Below are positions 27,737 to 35,541 of a DNA stretch of 64,000 nucleotides, piece after piece. The DNA is from Tabrizicola sp. TH137 (GTDB lineage: Bacteria > Pseudomonadota > Alphaproteobacteria > Rhodobacterales > Rhodobacteraceae), in assembly GCF_002855575.1 (NCBI RefSeq), contig NZ_PKRQ01000005.1:310001-374000 (forward strand), in the 5' to 3' direction. Under the pieces are notes generated by a model. The model made no database searches. It saw only the letters and a program-made list of their open reading frames with translations, and was not told the origin of the DNA. The position numbers were made by a program, and so were the translations under genes. Position 1 is the stretch's first letter, and the number at the start of each line of letters is the position of its first letter.

Positions 27737-27797
27737 CCCCTCACCTCTTTAGCGGCTTGTTTAACGTGGCCCGCAATCCGGTAACAAAGCGCCACAT
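27737..27797 (-). ncRNA. SAM-II riboswitch (metA-type) in metZ leader
   Basis: Minus-strand sequence GTGGCGCTTTGTTACCGG, then ATTGCGGGCCAC, GTTAAACAAGCC and GCTAAAGAGG fits the SAM-II pattern. P1 is GTGGC/GCCAC. The characteristic ATTGC...CCAC-xTTAAA segment and GCTAAA end are both present. SAM-II is an alphaproteobacterial class that binds S-adenosylmethionine through an H-type pseudoknot, usually before metA/metX/metZ. The terminator overlap suggests transcriptional control: SAM binding sequesters AGAGG, frees the terminator and stops metZ transcription. Confidence 0.88.
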
Positions 27798-27940
27798 CCG
27801 CCCGATACGCCTGCGCCGCAGAAAGGTCAACGCCGCCCGCGCAGCCACGCACAGACCAGTGGCGCATTTTGCGCCCCATTTTGCACCTTGCTCCCGCCCG
27901 CCGCAGCCGCAACATCAGCACGACAGGAACAGGAGTCCCC

Positions 27941-28642
27941 ATGACAGCCCCCATCCAACTCCACTACTGGCCCACCCCCAACGGCAAGAAGATCACCATC
28001 GCGCTCGAGGAAATGGGCCTTCCCTACGATGTCCACTACGTCAACATCGGCGCGGGCGACCAGTTCAAGCCCGACTTCCTCGCCATCGCGCCGAACAACC
28101 GGATGCCCGCGATCACCGATCCCGAAGGTCCGGATGGCCAGCCCATCTCGATCTTCGAATCCGGCGCGATCCTGCAATACCTCGCGCGCAAGACGGGCAA
28201 ATTCGGCGGATCGAACGCCCGCGAACAGGCCGCCGTGGAACAGTGGCTGATGTGGCAGATGGGCGGTGTCGGCCCGATGGCCGGTCAGGCGCATCATTTC
28301 CTGAAATACGCCCCCAGCATGGACCCGCCCCACGACCTGCCCTATGCGAAAGACCGCTACCGCCGCGAGGTGGGCCGCCTCTACGGCGTCCTCGACAAGC
28401 AGCTTGCGAAAACCCGCTACGCCGCGGGCGACTTCCTCTCCCTCGCCGATTTCGCCATCTGGCCCTGGGCGATGGGCTGGCAGGGGCAGGAACAGACCCT
28501 GGACGACAAGCCCAACTTCAAGCGCTGGCTGGAGGAACTCGCCGCCCGCCCCGCCTTCGAAAAAGGCGCCGCCGTCGGGATGGAACGCCGCTCCGACACC
28601 ACAACCGACAAGAAGGCGCAGGAAATCCTCTTCAAGCGCTGA
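27941..28642 (+). CDS. Glutathione S-transferase family protein (YfcG/nu-class type)
   Basis: 233 residues from MTAPIQLHYWPTPNGKKITIALEEMG, with CAGGAG upstream. The thioredoxin-like N-domain carries TPNGKK (glutathione-site Thr/Asn, no catalytic Ser/Tyr), the cis-Pro segment PNNRMPAITD and IFESGAILQYLA. The helical C-domain ends KRWLEELAARPAFEKG. YfcG-type GSTs act as disulfide-bond reductases using glutathione. It is divergent from metZ. Confidence 0.92.
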   Translation: MTAPIQLHYWPTPNGKKITIALEEMGLPYDVHYVNIGAGDQFKPDFLAIAPNNRMPAITDPEGPDGQPISIFESGAILQYLARKTGKFGGSNAREQAAVEQWLMWQMGGVGPMAGQAHHFLKYAPSMDPPHDLPYAKDRYRREVGRLYGVLDKQLAKTRYAAGDFLSLADFAIWPWAMGWQGQEQTLDDKPNFKRWLEELAARPAFEKGAAVGMERRSDTTTDKKAQEILFKR

Positions 28643-28658
28643 AACACCGGTTTTCCTC

Positions 28659-28678
28659 AAGGAAATTGCAATTTCCTT
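28659..28678. repeat. 20-bp perfect palindrome
   Basis: AAGGAAATTG followed by its exact complement CAATTTCCTT, just after the GST stop and before its terminator. It is a member of the intergenic palindrome family. Confidence 0.65.
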
Positions 28679-28691
28679 CGAACAAGTATGA

Positions 28692-28721
28692 AAGGGCGGC
28701 GCGCAAAACGCCGCCCTTTTT
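28692..28721 (+). terminator. Intrinsic terminator of the GST gene
   Basis: AAGGGCGGCG - CGCAAAA - CGCCGCCCTT, followed by TTT. A 10-bp stem with a T-run, 50 bases after the stop. Confidence 0.85.
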
Positions 28722-28893
28722 CGCGCATGACGCGAATTCGCTTGCTATTGTCCCGAAAAGGGCGCAGGGCTTGCGGGCTTTATTCGATCTTTCGACCTTC
28801 TGTCTTCCCTCGGGCTGTCAGACGCGACCTTGACACGACCCTGAGCCAGGCCATCGCACATCGCGGGTGGCACCCAAGACAGGAGATCTCACG

Positions 28894-29100
28894 ATGGCCA
28901 ACGGCACCGTGAAATGGTTCAACGCCACCAAAGGCTTCGGCTTCATCGCTCCGGAAGGCGGCCAGAAGGACGTTTTCGTCCACATCACCGCGCTGGAGCG
29001 TGCGGGCATCCGTGCCCTGAACGACGGTCAGGCCGTCACCTTCGATCTGGAGCGTGACCGCAACGGCCGCGAATCCGCGACGAACCTCGCTCTGGCATAA
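28894..29100 (+). CDS. Cold-shock domain protein
   Basis: 68 residues from MANGTVKWFNATKGFGFIAP, with AGGAGA upstream. RNP1 is KGFGFIAP and RNP2 is DVFVHI, the nucleic-acid-binding motifs of CspA-type RNA chaperones. The 172-bp region between the GST terminator and the ATG gives room for a long 5' UTR, common for csp genes. A strong terminator follows at 29121. Confidence 0.96.
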   Translation: MANGTVKWFNATKGFGFIAPEGGQKDVFVHITALERAGIRALNDGQAVTFDLERDRNGRESATNLALA

Positions 29101-29120
29101 GCCACGGGCGCAAGTTACCG

Positions 29121-29150
29121 AAAAGGGCGGCCCCCCGGGGCCGCCCTTTT
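29121..29150 (+). terminator. Intrinsic terminator of the cold-shock gene
   Basis: AAAAGGGCGGCC - CCCCGG - GGCCGCCCTTTT; a 12-bp stem with an A/T-flanked base, 20 bases after the stop. It may act in both directions. Confidence 0.85.
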
Positions 29151-29162
29151 CCATTTTCCGTA

Positions 29163-29183
29163 GGGTGCGTGATCCACGCACCC
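29163..29183. repeat. GTAGGGTGCGTG hairpin repeat
   Basis: GGGTGCGTG - ATC - CACGCACCC preceded by CGTA. The same type of element occurs at 39736-39755 and, as GGATGGGC variants, at 15662, 15709 and 41731. Confidence 0.65.
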
Positions 29184-29253
29184 CTCCAATAGCCCGACGG
29201 AGACGTGTTTCACGCCACCCAACCCCGGCGCAGGTTAACACCTCCCTCCGCCC

Positions 29254-29859
29254 TCACTCCTTCTTCTCGTCCTCGATGGCATAGCGGCTCAACACGCCGC
29301 CCTGCGTCATGAAGAACAAAAACAGCGCCGCCGTCAGGCCGAATGTCTTGAAATTCACCCAGGCCTCGGTGGACATCGACCGCCACACCGCCTCATTCGC
29401 CACCGCCAGCGCGAAGAAGAACAGCATCAGCCGCTTCGTCAGGATCATCCACCCTTCCGCCCGCATCGGCAGCGCCTCTTCCATCACAACCCGCAGATAG
29501 CTCTGCCCCCTGAGCAGGCCGAACCCCAGCACGCCACCGAAGAGGACATAGATCATCGTCGGCTTCATCTTGAAGAACCGCTCGTCATTCAGCCAGACCG
29601 ACAGCCCGCCGAACAGGATCACCAGCACCACCGTCGCGATCTGCATCTTCGACAGCTTGCCCGTCAGCCACCAGAGGATCCCCGTCGTCACCACCATCAG
29701 CGGAATGAACAGCGCCGTCACCACGATGAAGCCGTCATACTCCGTGCCACCGATGGGGAAGACCTCATCCTTCAGCATCACATATCCGGCAAAGAACAGG
29801 GCAATGGGCCCCAGTTCCAGCGCCAGCTTCACCCCCGGATGCAGTTTCTTCTCGGCCAT
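29254..29859 (-). CDS. yciB: Septation protein A / inner membrane-spanning protein
   Basis: 201 residues with five to six membrane helices. It opens KLHPGVKLALELGPIALFFAGY, has FFKMKPTMIYVLFGGVLGFGLLRGQSYLR in the middle, and NEAVWRSMSTEAWVNFKTFG near the end; all are IspZ/YciB hallmarks. The protein contributes to envelope integrity and has been linked to elongation and division machinery. The gene follows the DMT transporter and ftsY on the same strand (4-bp gap). Confidence 0.95.
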   Translation of the reverse strand: MAEKKLHPGVKLALELGPIALFFAGYVMLKDEVFPIGGTEYDGFIVVTALFIPLMVVTTGILWWLTGKLSKMQIATVVLVILFGGLSVWLNDERFFKMKPTMIYVLFGGVLGFGLLRGQSYLRVVMEEALPMRAEGWMILTKRLMLFFFALAVANEAVWRSMSTEAWVNFKTFGLTAALFLFFMTQGGVLSRYAIEDEKKE

Positions 29860-29863
29860 CGCC

Positions 29864-30763
29864 TCACCCCGCCCATTCCATCACCACGGCGCCCGCCGCG
29901 ATCAATCCCATCAAGGCGGCACGCACCGCGCCCACCTTCTCGCCCAGAACCCACCAGCCGATCAAGGCGGCGAATACGGTCGAGGTTTCGCGCAACACCG
30001 CCGCCTCCCCCACCTTGTCCAGCCGCGTCGCTAGCATGATCGACCCGAAAGAAGCATAGGCCACGAAGGCCCCCATCACCCCCCGCCGGAACAGCGGCAC
30101 CGCCTCGGCCCGGTTCAGCCGCAGCATCCGCCGCGCCATCAGCGCCGGGAACAGCGCCCCGTCGATCATGAAGAACCAGGCCAGAAAGGTAAACGGGTCC
30201 GCCGTCGCCCGGATGCCATAGGCGTCATAGGTGGTGTAAAGCGCAACGAAGGCCCCGGTCACCACCGCCAGCCCCAGCGCCGGCACCAGCGTTTCGCGGT
30301 CCACCTCCACATGCCGCAGGTTCCAGGCCGCCAGCCCGAAGATGCCCGCCATCAGGATGCCGACACCCGCCCATTGCCCCGCGCCATAGGTCTCGCCAAA
30401 GACGATCCCCGCCCCGATCACCGCAAAGAACGGCCCCGTCCCCCGCACCACCGGATAGACCACCGTATAGGCCCCCCGGTCATAGGCCATCGCCTGCAAC
30501 AGCTTGTAAGCGGCATGGATGACAAAGGCCCCGGCAAAGATCGCCCACATATGCGGCTCCGGCCAGGGCACCACGAAAAGCGCGAAGGGAATGGCGATCA
30601 CCCCGTAACACAGGTCGATCACCGCCCGTGACATCCACGGATCATGCCGCCCCTTCTGCAACGCCCCGAACAGCGCATGCAGCACCGCCGCCAGCAGGGC
30701 CAGCGCCAGCGCCAGATCGCGCCCCGCCTCGGTCCCTTCCAGCGAGATCAGCCAGCCGCTCAC
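29864..30763 (-). CDS. EamA/DMT-family transporter
   Basis: 299 residues with ten predicted membrane helices in two EamA repeats, the second ending VFAALIGWWVLGEKVGAVRAALMGLIAAGAVVM. The PVVRGTGPFFAVIGAGIVFGE segment is a typical EamA half-repeat end. Substrate unknown (metabolite or amino acid export is common). Its start overlaps the ftsY stop as ATGA (30760-30763). Confidence 0.9.
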   Translation of the reverse strand: MSGWLISLEGTEAGRDLALALALLAAVLHALFGALQKGRHDPWMSRAVIDLCYGVIAIPFALFVVPWPEPHMWAIFAGAFVIHAAYKLLQAMAYDRGAYTVVYPVVRGTGPFFAVIGAGIVFGETYGAGQWAGVGILMAGIFGLAAWNLRHVEVDRETLVPALGLAVVTGAFVALYTTYDAYGIRATADPFTFLAWFFMIDGALFPALMARRMLRLNRAEAVPLFRRGVMGAFVAYASFGSIMLATRLDKVGEAAVLRETSTVFAALIGWWVLGEKVGAVRAALMGLIAAGAVVMEWAG

Positions 30764-31809
30764 TCCTGCCCGACCAGCGCCTTCGCGAAATCCTCGGGGT
30801 CGAACGGGGCCAGATCGTCGATCTGCTCCCCCACCCCGATCGCATGGATGGGCAGCCCGAACCGGTCCGCCAGCGCCACCAGCACGCCGCCCTTGGCCGT
30901 GCCGTCAAGCTTCGTCATCACCAGCCCCGTCACATCCGCAATCTTGCGGAAAATCTCCACCTGGCTCAGCGCGTTCTGCCCCGTCGTCGCATCCAGCACC
31001 AAAAGCGTGTTATGCGGCGCGGTCGCATCCACCTTGCGGATCACCCGCACGATCTTGGCCAGTTCCTCCATCAGGTCCTGCCGGTTCTGCAACCGCCCCG
31101 CCGTGTCGATCAGCAGAAGATCCGCCCCCTGCTCCTGCGCCTTTGTCAGCGCATCGAAGGCCAACGAGGCCGGGTCCGATCCTTCCGGCGCCGTCAGCAC
31201 CGGCACCCCGGCCCGCTGCCCCCAGATCTGCAACTGCTCCACCGCCGCCGCGCGGAAGGTGTCGCCCGCCGCGATCACGACCGATTTCCCCGCCGCCTTG
31301 AACTGGCTGGCCAGCTTCCCGATGGTCGTTGTCTTGCCCGACCCGTTCACCCCCACCACCAGCACGACCTGCGGCCGCTTGGGGTAAAGCGGCAAGGGCC
31401 GCGCCACGGGCTCCATGATCCGCGCCACCTCACCCGCCAGCGCCGCCTTCAGCTCGCGGGTAGAGATGCGCTTTCCAAACCGCCCCTCGGCGATATTGGC
31501 CGTGACGCGTGTCGCCGTCTCCACCCCCATATCGGCCTGGATCAGCACCTCTTCCAGGCTTTCCAGCATGGCGTCATCGACCAGCCGCCGGGGTTCCTCC
31601 GCCGCGGCACCGCCGCCGAACAGCCGCCCCAGAAGCCCCGGCTTCGTCGCCTCCGGCTCCGCCCGCGCGGCCGTCTCCGCCGCAGGCGCATCCGCAGCAG
31701 GCGGCGCCTCCGCCGCCCCGCCCTCTTCCGCGACCAGCGCCTCCAGCCCCTCGCCGATCTTGTCGGAAGACCGGAACATCCGGTCGCGCAGTTTCTTGAA
31801 GAAGGACAT
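30760..31809 (-). CDS. ftsY: Signal recognition particle receptor
   Basis: 349 residues from MSFFKKLRDRMFRSSDKIGEG. An acidic, Ala/Glu-rich A-domain (~25-60) precedes the NG GTPase. G1 is GVNGSGKTTTIGKLA, the insertion box DTFRAAAVEQL, G3 DTAGRLQN and G4 TKLDGTAKGG, then GVGEQIDDLAPFDPEDF. FtsY docks SRP-bound ribosomes at the membrane Sec translocon. It forms a coupled operon with the DMT transporter and yciB. Confidence 0.97.
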   Translation of the reverse strand: MSFFKKLRDRMFRSSDKIGEGLEALVAEEGGAAEAPPAADAPAAETAARAEPEATKPGLLGRLFGGGAAAEEPRRLVDDAMLESLEEVLIQADMGVETATRVTANIAEGRFGKRISTRELKAALAGEVARIMEPVARPLPLYPKRPQVVLVVGVNGSGKTTTIGKLASQFKAAGKSVVIAAGDTFRAAAVEQLQIWGQRAGVPVLTAPEGSDPASLAFDALTKAQEQGADLLLIDTAGRLQNRQDLMEELAKIVRVIRKVDATAPHNTLLVLDATTGQNALSQVEIFRKIADVTGLVMTKLDGTAKGGVLVALADRFGLPIHAIGVGEQIDDLAPFDPEDFAKALVGQE

Positions 31810-32101
31810 GCCGCCCCTTTCCGCCAATGGCCTTCCCGTCACCTAATCCCTTCCGCCCTTGAACGGAAGTCCCGACAAACACCCCCCTCTCGCCCCCACC
31901 CGGCCCCAGGCGCTGAAAGCGCCCCGTCAACCCCGCCTCTTCACCTTGGCCCAAATACTCAACCGCACCTTCTCCACCCCCAACCACGCCCGATCCCCCG
32001 ACCACCACCCGTAGGGCGGCGGTCTCCCCGCCCCCCCCCACAGAAACCGCGACAAAGCCCCGCATGACGCACCCCGCCGCCGATGCTACTTTCCCTGCGT
32101 C

Positions 32102-33160
32102 ATGAGTAGCACCCCGTCCCCCCTTCCCATGGCCGCCTTCGCCGCGGCGACCCTGGCCCCGCTGCCGTTGCTCGCTCTGGGCGGCCTTCACGGCGGCCCC
32201 TGGCTCTGGGCCGGGCTGCTCTACATGGGGCTCCTGTCCCTCCTCCTCGACCAGCTTCTCCCCCTCGTGGACCGCGGCGCAGCCGAAGGATCGGAATTCC
32301 CGGCCGCCGACGCCCTGCTGGCCATCCTCGGCCTGCTCGCCCTCGCCTTGCCACCGCTGGCCCTTCTCGGCGCCACCAACCCCCTACTTTCGCTGACGGA
32401 AAAGGCCGCCCTCGTCTTCACCACCGGCCTCTGGCTGGGCCAGATCGCGCATCCCACCGCGCATGAGCTGATCCACCGCGCCCGCCGTGCCCAGGTCCGG
32501 CTCGGCATCGCGGTCTATGCCTGGATGCTGATCGGCCATCACGCCTCCAGCCACCGCCTCGTCCATCACCGCCATGTCGCCACCCCAGCCGATCCCGCCT
32601 CGGCCCCCAAAGGGCGGGGCTTCTGGCGCTACCTCCCCCGCGCCGCCTGGGGCGGCTTCCGCGCCGGGCTGCGGGCCGAGAACGACCTCCGCCGCCGCAG
32701 CGCCCATCCCGGCCCGCATCCCTACCTCCTCTATGCGCTGATCTCGGCCACCGCCCTCACCCTCGCCGCCAGCCTCGCCGGTCCGGCAGGCATCGCCCTC
32801 TGGCTGCTGATCGCAGCCCATGCCCAGCTCCAGATCCACCTCTCAGACTATATCCAGCATTACGGCCTGACCCGCGCGGTCCAACCGGACGGGCGTCCCG
32901 AACCGGTGACGGCCCGCCATTCCTGGAACAGCGCACATTGGTTCTCCGCCGCGCTCCTCCTGAACGCCCCGCGCCATTCCGACCACCACACCCATCCCGC
33001 GCGCCCCTACCCGGCCCTGCGCCTGCCCGAGGATGCCCCCCGCCTGCCCTGGCCCCTGCCGCTTGCCGCCGCCATAGCCCTGGTCCCGCCGCTCTGGCAC
33101 CGGCTGATGAAACCCCATCTCGCCCGGCTTGACGCAGGCCCGCCCCGCCCTCCGGCGTGA
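32102..33160 (+). CDS. AlkB-like membrane di-iron alkane hydroxylase / fatty-acid-desaturase family protein
   Basis: 352 residues with several hydrophobic helices and the three histidine boxes of membrane di-iron oxygenases: HELIH at 121-125, HRLVHHRHVATPADPASA at 151-168, and RHSDHHTHPARPY near 300, plus LSDYIQHYGL. The DPASA and NSAHW...HSDHH pattern points to alkane 1-monooxygenase rather than desaturase. The protein is a little shorter than classic AlkB (~400). No rubredoxin or alkane cluster adjoins it, so the substrate is uncertain. The 292-bp gap upstream holds only a degenerate GTAGGGCGG hairpin near 32014. Confidence 0.87.
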   Translation: MSSTPSPLPMAAFAAATLAPLPLLALGGLHGGPWLWAGLLYMGLLSLLLDQLLPLVDRGAAEGSEFPAADALLAILGLLALALPPLALLGATNPLLSLTEKAALVFTTGLWLGQIAHPTAHELIHRARRAQVRLGIAVYAWMLIGHHASSHRLVHHRHVATPADPASAPKGRGFWRYLPRAAWGGFRAGLRAENDLRRRSAHPGPHPYLLYALISATALTLAASLAGPAGIALWLLIAAHAQLQIHLSDYIQHYGLTRAVQPDGRPEPVTARHSWNSAHWFSAALLLNAPRHSDHHTHPARPYPALRLPEDAPRLPWPLPLAAAIALVPPLWHRLMKPHLARLDAGPPRPPA

Positions 33161-33213
33161 CTGGCCAAATCCCTTCCGATCTGGCATGGTCGCGCCCGAT
33201 CAAGGAACCCGTC

Positions 33214-33636
33214 ATGCTTCGTCCCTACCGTCTTGCCCTCTGCCTCCTCCTCGCCGCCGGCCCCGGCCTTGCCGAAACCGCCCGCCCCGTGGCCGACGCC
33301 CCCCTCTCCGCCGCCGAGTTCGAGGCCTATGCGACAGGCAAGACCCTGTCCTATGCACAGGACGGGATGGTCTGGGGATCGGAACAATATCTTCCCGGCC
33401 GCAAGGTGATCTGGGCCTTCACCGAAGATGATTGCCAATACGGCCACTGGTTCGAGGATCAGGGCAATATCTGCTTCGTCTATGAGGAAGACCCCGAAGC
33501 GCAATGCTGGCGCTTCTTCCGCGAAGCCACCGGCCTGCGCGCCATCTTCATGGGCGCGGATGGCGGCACCTCGCTGTCGGAAGTGGCACAAAGCACGACA
33601 CCGCTCAACTGCCCGGGCCCCGAGGTCGGCGTGTAA
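33214..33636 (+). CDS. Secreted hypothetical protein
   Basis: 140 residues from MLRPYRLALCLLLAAGPGLAET, a clear signal peptide cut after GLA. The mature part is small and acidic, with cysteines in DDCQYGHWF, GNICFVYEE, AQCWRFF and LNCPGP that could form two disulfides. The line GKTLSYAQDGMVWGSEQYLPGRKVIWAF recalls small periplasmic proteins of Rhodobacteraceae; no function can be given. Separate from the AlkB-like gene (54-bp gap). Confidence 0.8.
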   Translation: MLRPYRLALCLLLAAGPGLAETARPVADAPLSAAEFEAYATGKTLSYAQDGMVWGSEQYLPGRKVIWAFTEDDCQYGHWFEDQGNICFVYEEDPEAQCWRFFREATGLRAIFMGADGGTSLSEVAQSTTPLNCPGPEVGV

Positions 33637-33641
33637 CCCTT

Positions 33642-33702
33642 CAAATTTCTTCGAAGAAATTTGCAACAATCTTCCAAGATTTTTGACCGCCGCAGGCGGC
33701 AT
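33642..33702. repeat. Palindromes between convergent genes
   Basis: A perfect 22-bp palindrome (CAAATTTCTTC / GAAGAAATTTG, 33642-33663) is followed by an AATCTT/AAGATT hairpin (33668-33681) and a GCCGCAGGCGGC hairpin. The group separates the secreted protein gene from xseA, transcribed toward it, and could be a two-way terminator. Confidence 0.65.
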
Positions 33703-33721
33703 CTCCGCAAAGGAGGCTGGG

Positions 33722-35281
33722 TCAGAACAGGCTCCCCTGCTCCGGCCCCTCGCCCGGCTTCTTCGCCTTGGGCCGCGCCCCCAGCGCCATCCGCCCATCC
33801 GCGAATTCGATCTCGATTGCCGCCGCCCGCTCCGCCGCCGCCTTCGAGGTGACCACCGCCCCATCGCCCCGCACCACGGCAAAGCCGCGCTTCAGCGTCT
33901 CGGCATAGCCCAGCGTCACCCGCGTCCGGTCCAGCGCCTCCAGCCGCTGATCCAGCCGCGCGAAGCGCGCATCCACCGCCGCCTCCAGACGTTCGGCATA
34001 ATCCGCCAGCTTGCCCCGCCCGTCCCTCACCTTGCGCTCCGCATCTCCGACGATGCGCGCCAGGGACGGCTCCAGTCGCCCGGCCAACCCGTCCAGCCGC
34101 GCCCGCAACCGCTCGGCCCGGCGCTCCGCCACGCCGTCCAGCCGCGCCACCCGCTCGCCCAGATCGCGGCGCCGATGCGCCACCAGCCCCAAGAGCAGTT
34201 CCGGCCGCACCAGCCCCGCCCGCGCCTCGAAGACCCGCCGCTTCCGCGCCGCCGCCATCCCCAGCCCCGCGCCCAGCCGCCCGGCCCAGAGGTCCAGCCG
34301 CTGCGCCGGTCCCTGCACCAGCGCCTCCGCCCGCGGCAGGGCGCGGCCCAGATCGCGCAGCCTCTGCCCGCGCAGGCCGACGCCCGCCACCACCGCCCGC
34401 ACCGCCCGCGCGCCGAACCCATCGACCTGCGCCAGCAGCTCCATCCGCACCGGCACCGCCATTTCCGCCGCCGCCGTGGGCGTGGGCGCGCGCCGGTCTG
34501 CGGCAAAGTCGATCAGCGTCGTATCCGTCTCATGCCCCACGGCGGAAATCAGCGGGATGCGCGACGCCGCCGCCGCCCTGACCACGATCTCCTCGTTGAA
34601 GCCCCAAAGATCCTCCAGCGACCCGCCGCCCCGCGCCACGATGATCAGGTCCGGCCGCGGCACCGGCCCGCCGGGTTCGATCGCGTTGAAGCCCCGGATC
34701 GCCGCCGACACCTCCGGCGCGCAGGCCTGCCCCTGCACCGCCACCGGCCAGATCAGCACATGGCGCGGAAAGCGGTCGCGCAGCCGATGCAGGATATCCC
34801 GGATCACCGCGCCCGAGGGCGAGGTCACCACCCCGATCACCCCCGGCAGATAGGGGATCGGCTTCTTCCGCTCCTGATCGAACAACCCCTCCGCCGCCAG
34901 CGCCGCCCGCCGCTTCTCCAGCATCGCCATCAGGGCGCCCGCCCCGGCAGGGGCCACATCCTCGACGATCAGCTGATATTTCGACTGTCCCGGAAAGGTG
35001 GTCATCCGGCCCGTGGCCACGACCTCCATCCCCTCTTCCGGGCGCACCTGCATCCGGGCCACCTGCCCCTTCCAGGAAATCGCCGCAATCACGCTGCGAT
35101 CATCCTTCAGGTCAAAGTAAAGATGCCCCGAGGCAGGCCGCGACACGCGCCCCACCTCGCCCCGCACCCGGACAAGGCCGAACTCCCCCTCGATCACCCG
35201 CTTCACCGCGCCGGACAGTTCCGACACGGTATATTCCGGCTGATTGCCCTGCGGGGCGGGGGCATCCTCGAACAGGTCCAT
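33722..35281 (-). CDS. xseA: Exodeoxyribonuclease VII large subunit
   Basis: 519 residues from MDLFEDAPAPQGNQPEYTVSEL; GGAG six bases upstream favours this ATG over three nearby in-frame ATGs (35287, 35293, 35308). The N-terminal OB fold has RVRGEVGRVSRPASGHLYFDLKDD. The catalytic core has GVVTSPSGAVIRDILHRL, IIVARGGGSLEDLWGFNEE and ISAVGHETDTTLIDFAADRRAPTPTAAAE. A long helical coiled region follows. With XseB it degrades single-stranded DNA. Confidence 0.96.
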   Translation of the reverse strand: MDLFEDAPAPQGNQPEYTVSELSGAVKRVIEGEFGLVRVRGEVGRVSRPASGHLYFDLKDDRSVIAAISWKGQVARMQVRPEEGMEVVATGRMTTFPGQSKYQLIVEDVAPAGAGALMAMLEKRRAALAAEGLFDQERKKPIPYLPGVIGVVTSPSGAVIRDILHRLRDRFPRHVLIWPVAVQGQACAPEVSAAIRGFNAIEPGGPVPRPDLIIVARGGGSLEDLWGFNEEIVVRAAAASRIPLISAVGHETDTTLIDFAADRRAPTPTAAAEMAVPVRMELLAQVDGFGARAVRAVVAGVGLRGQRLRDLGRALPRAEALVQGPAQRLDLWAGRLGAGLGMAAARKRRVFEARAGLVRPELLLGLVAHRRRDLGERVARLDGVAERRAERLRARLDGLAGRLEPSLARIVGDAERKVRDGRGKLADYAERLEAAVDARFARLDQRLEALDRTRVTLGYAETLKRGFAVVRGDGAVVTSKAAAERAAAIEIEFADGRMALGARPKAKKPGEGPEQGSLF

Positions 35282-35346
35282 GCGCATCTCCATGATCCGC
35301 CCCGACATTAGGTCGCCCGAGGCCCGAAGGAAACCGCCCCAAAGGC

Positions 35347-35462
35347 GATTTGTGACGCACAAATCCCAGCGGAATTTGACGCAAATTCCGCCCCCACCCC
35401 GCGCGCCCTCCCCATCCGATTTTTGCGTGCAAAAATCGTCGCGAAATCTGCGTCAGATTTCG
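35347..35462. repeat. Cluster of four intergenic hairpins
   Basis: Four hairpins lie in 116 bp between divergent xseA and purD. 35347-35365 has GATTTGTG/CACAAATC-type arms around ACG, and 35370-35390 CGGAATTTG/CAAATTCCG. 35417-35438 has CGATTTTTGC/GCAAAAATCG, and 35441-35462 GCGAAATCTG with CAGATTTCGC. Each has a GACGC/GCGTC-like centre and A/T-rich arms, unlike the GC-rich surroundings. Confidence 0.75.
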
Positions 35463-35541
35463 CCCCCCGCGCCCACCCCGCTTGCACCGCATCCCCACCC
35501 CCCCTATAGCCCAGCCCAAGGCAGCGAAGGGGGCGGCACCC

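Noticed and set aside
30628-32067. 479-aa plus-strand ORF opposite ftsY
   Set aside because: Composition is His/Arg/Pro-rich and the opposite strand encodes FtsY with all G motifs.
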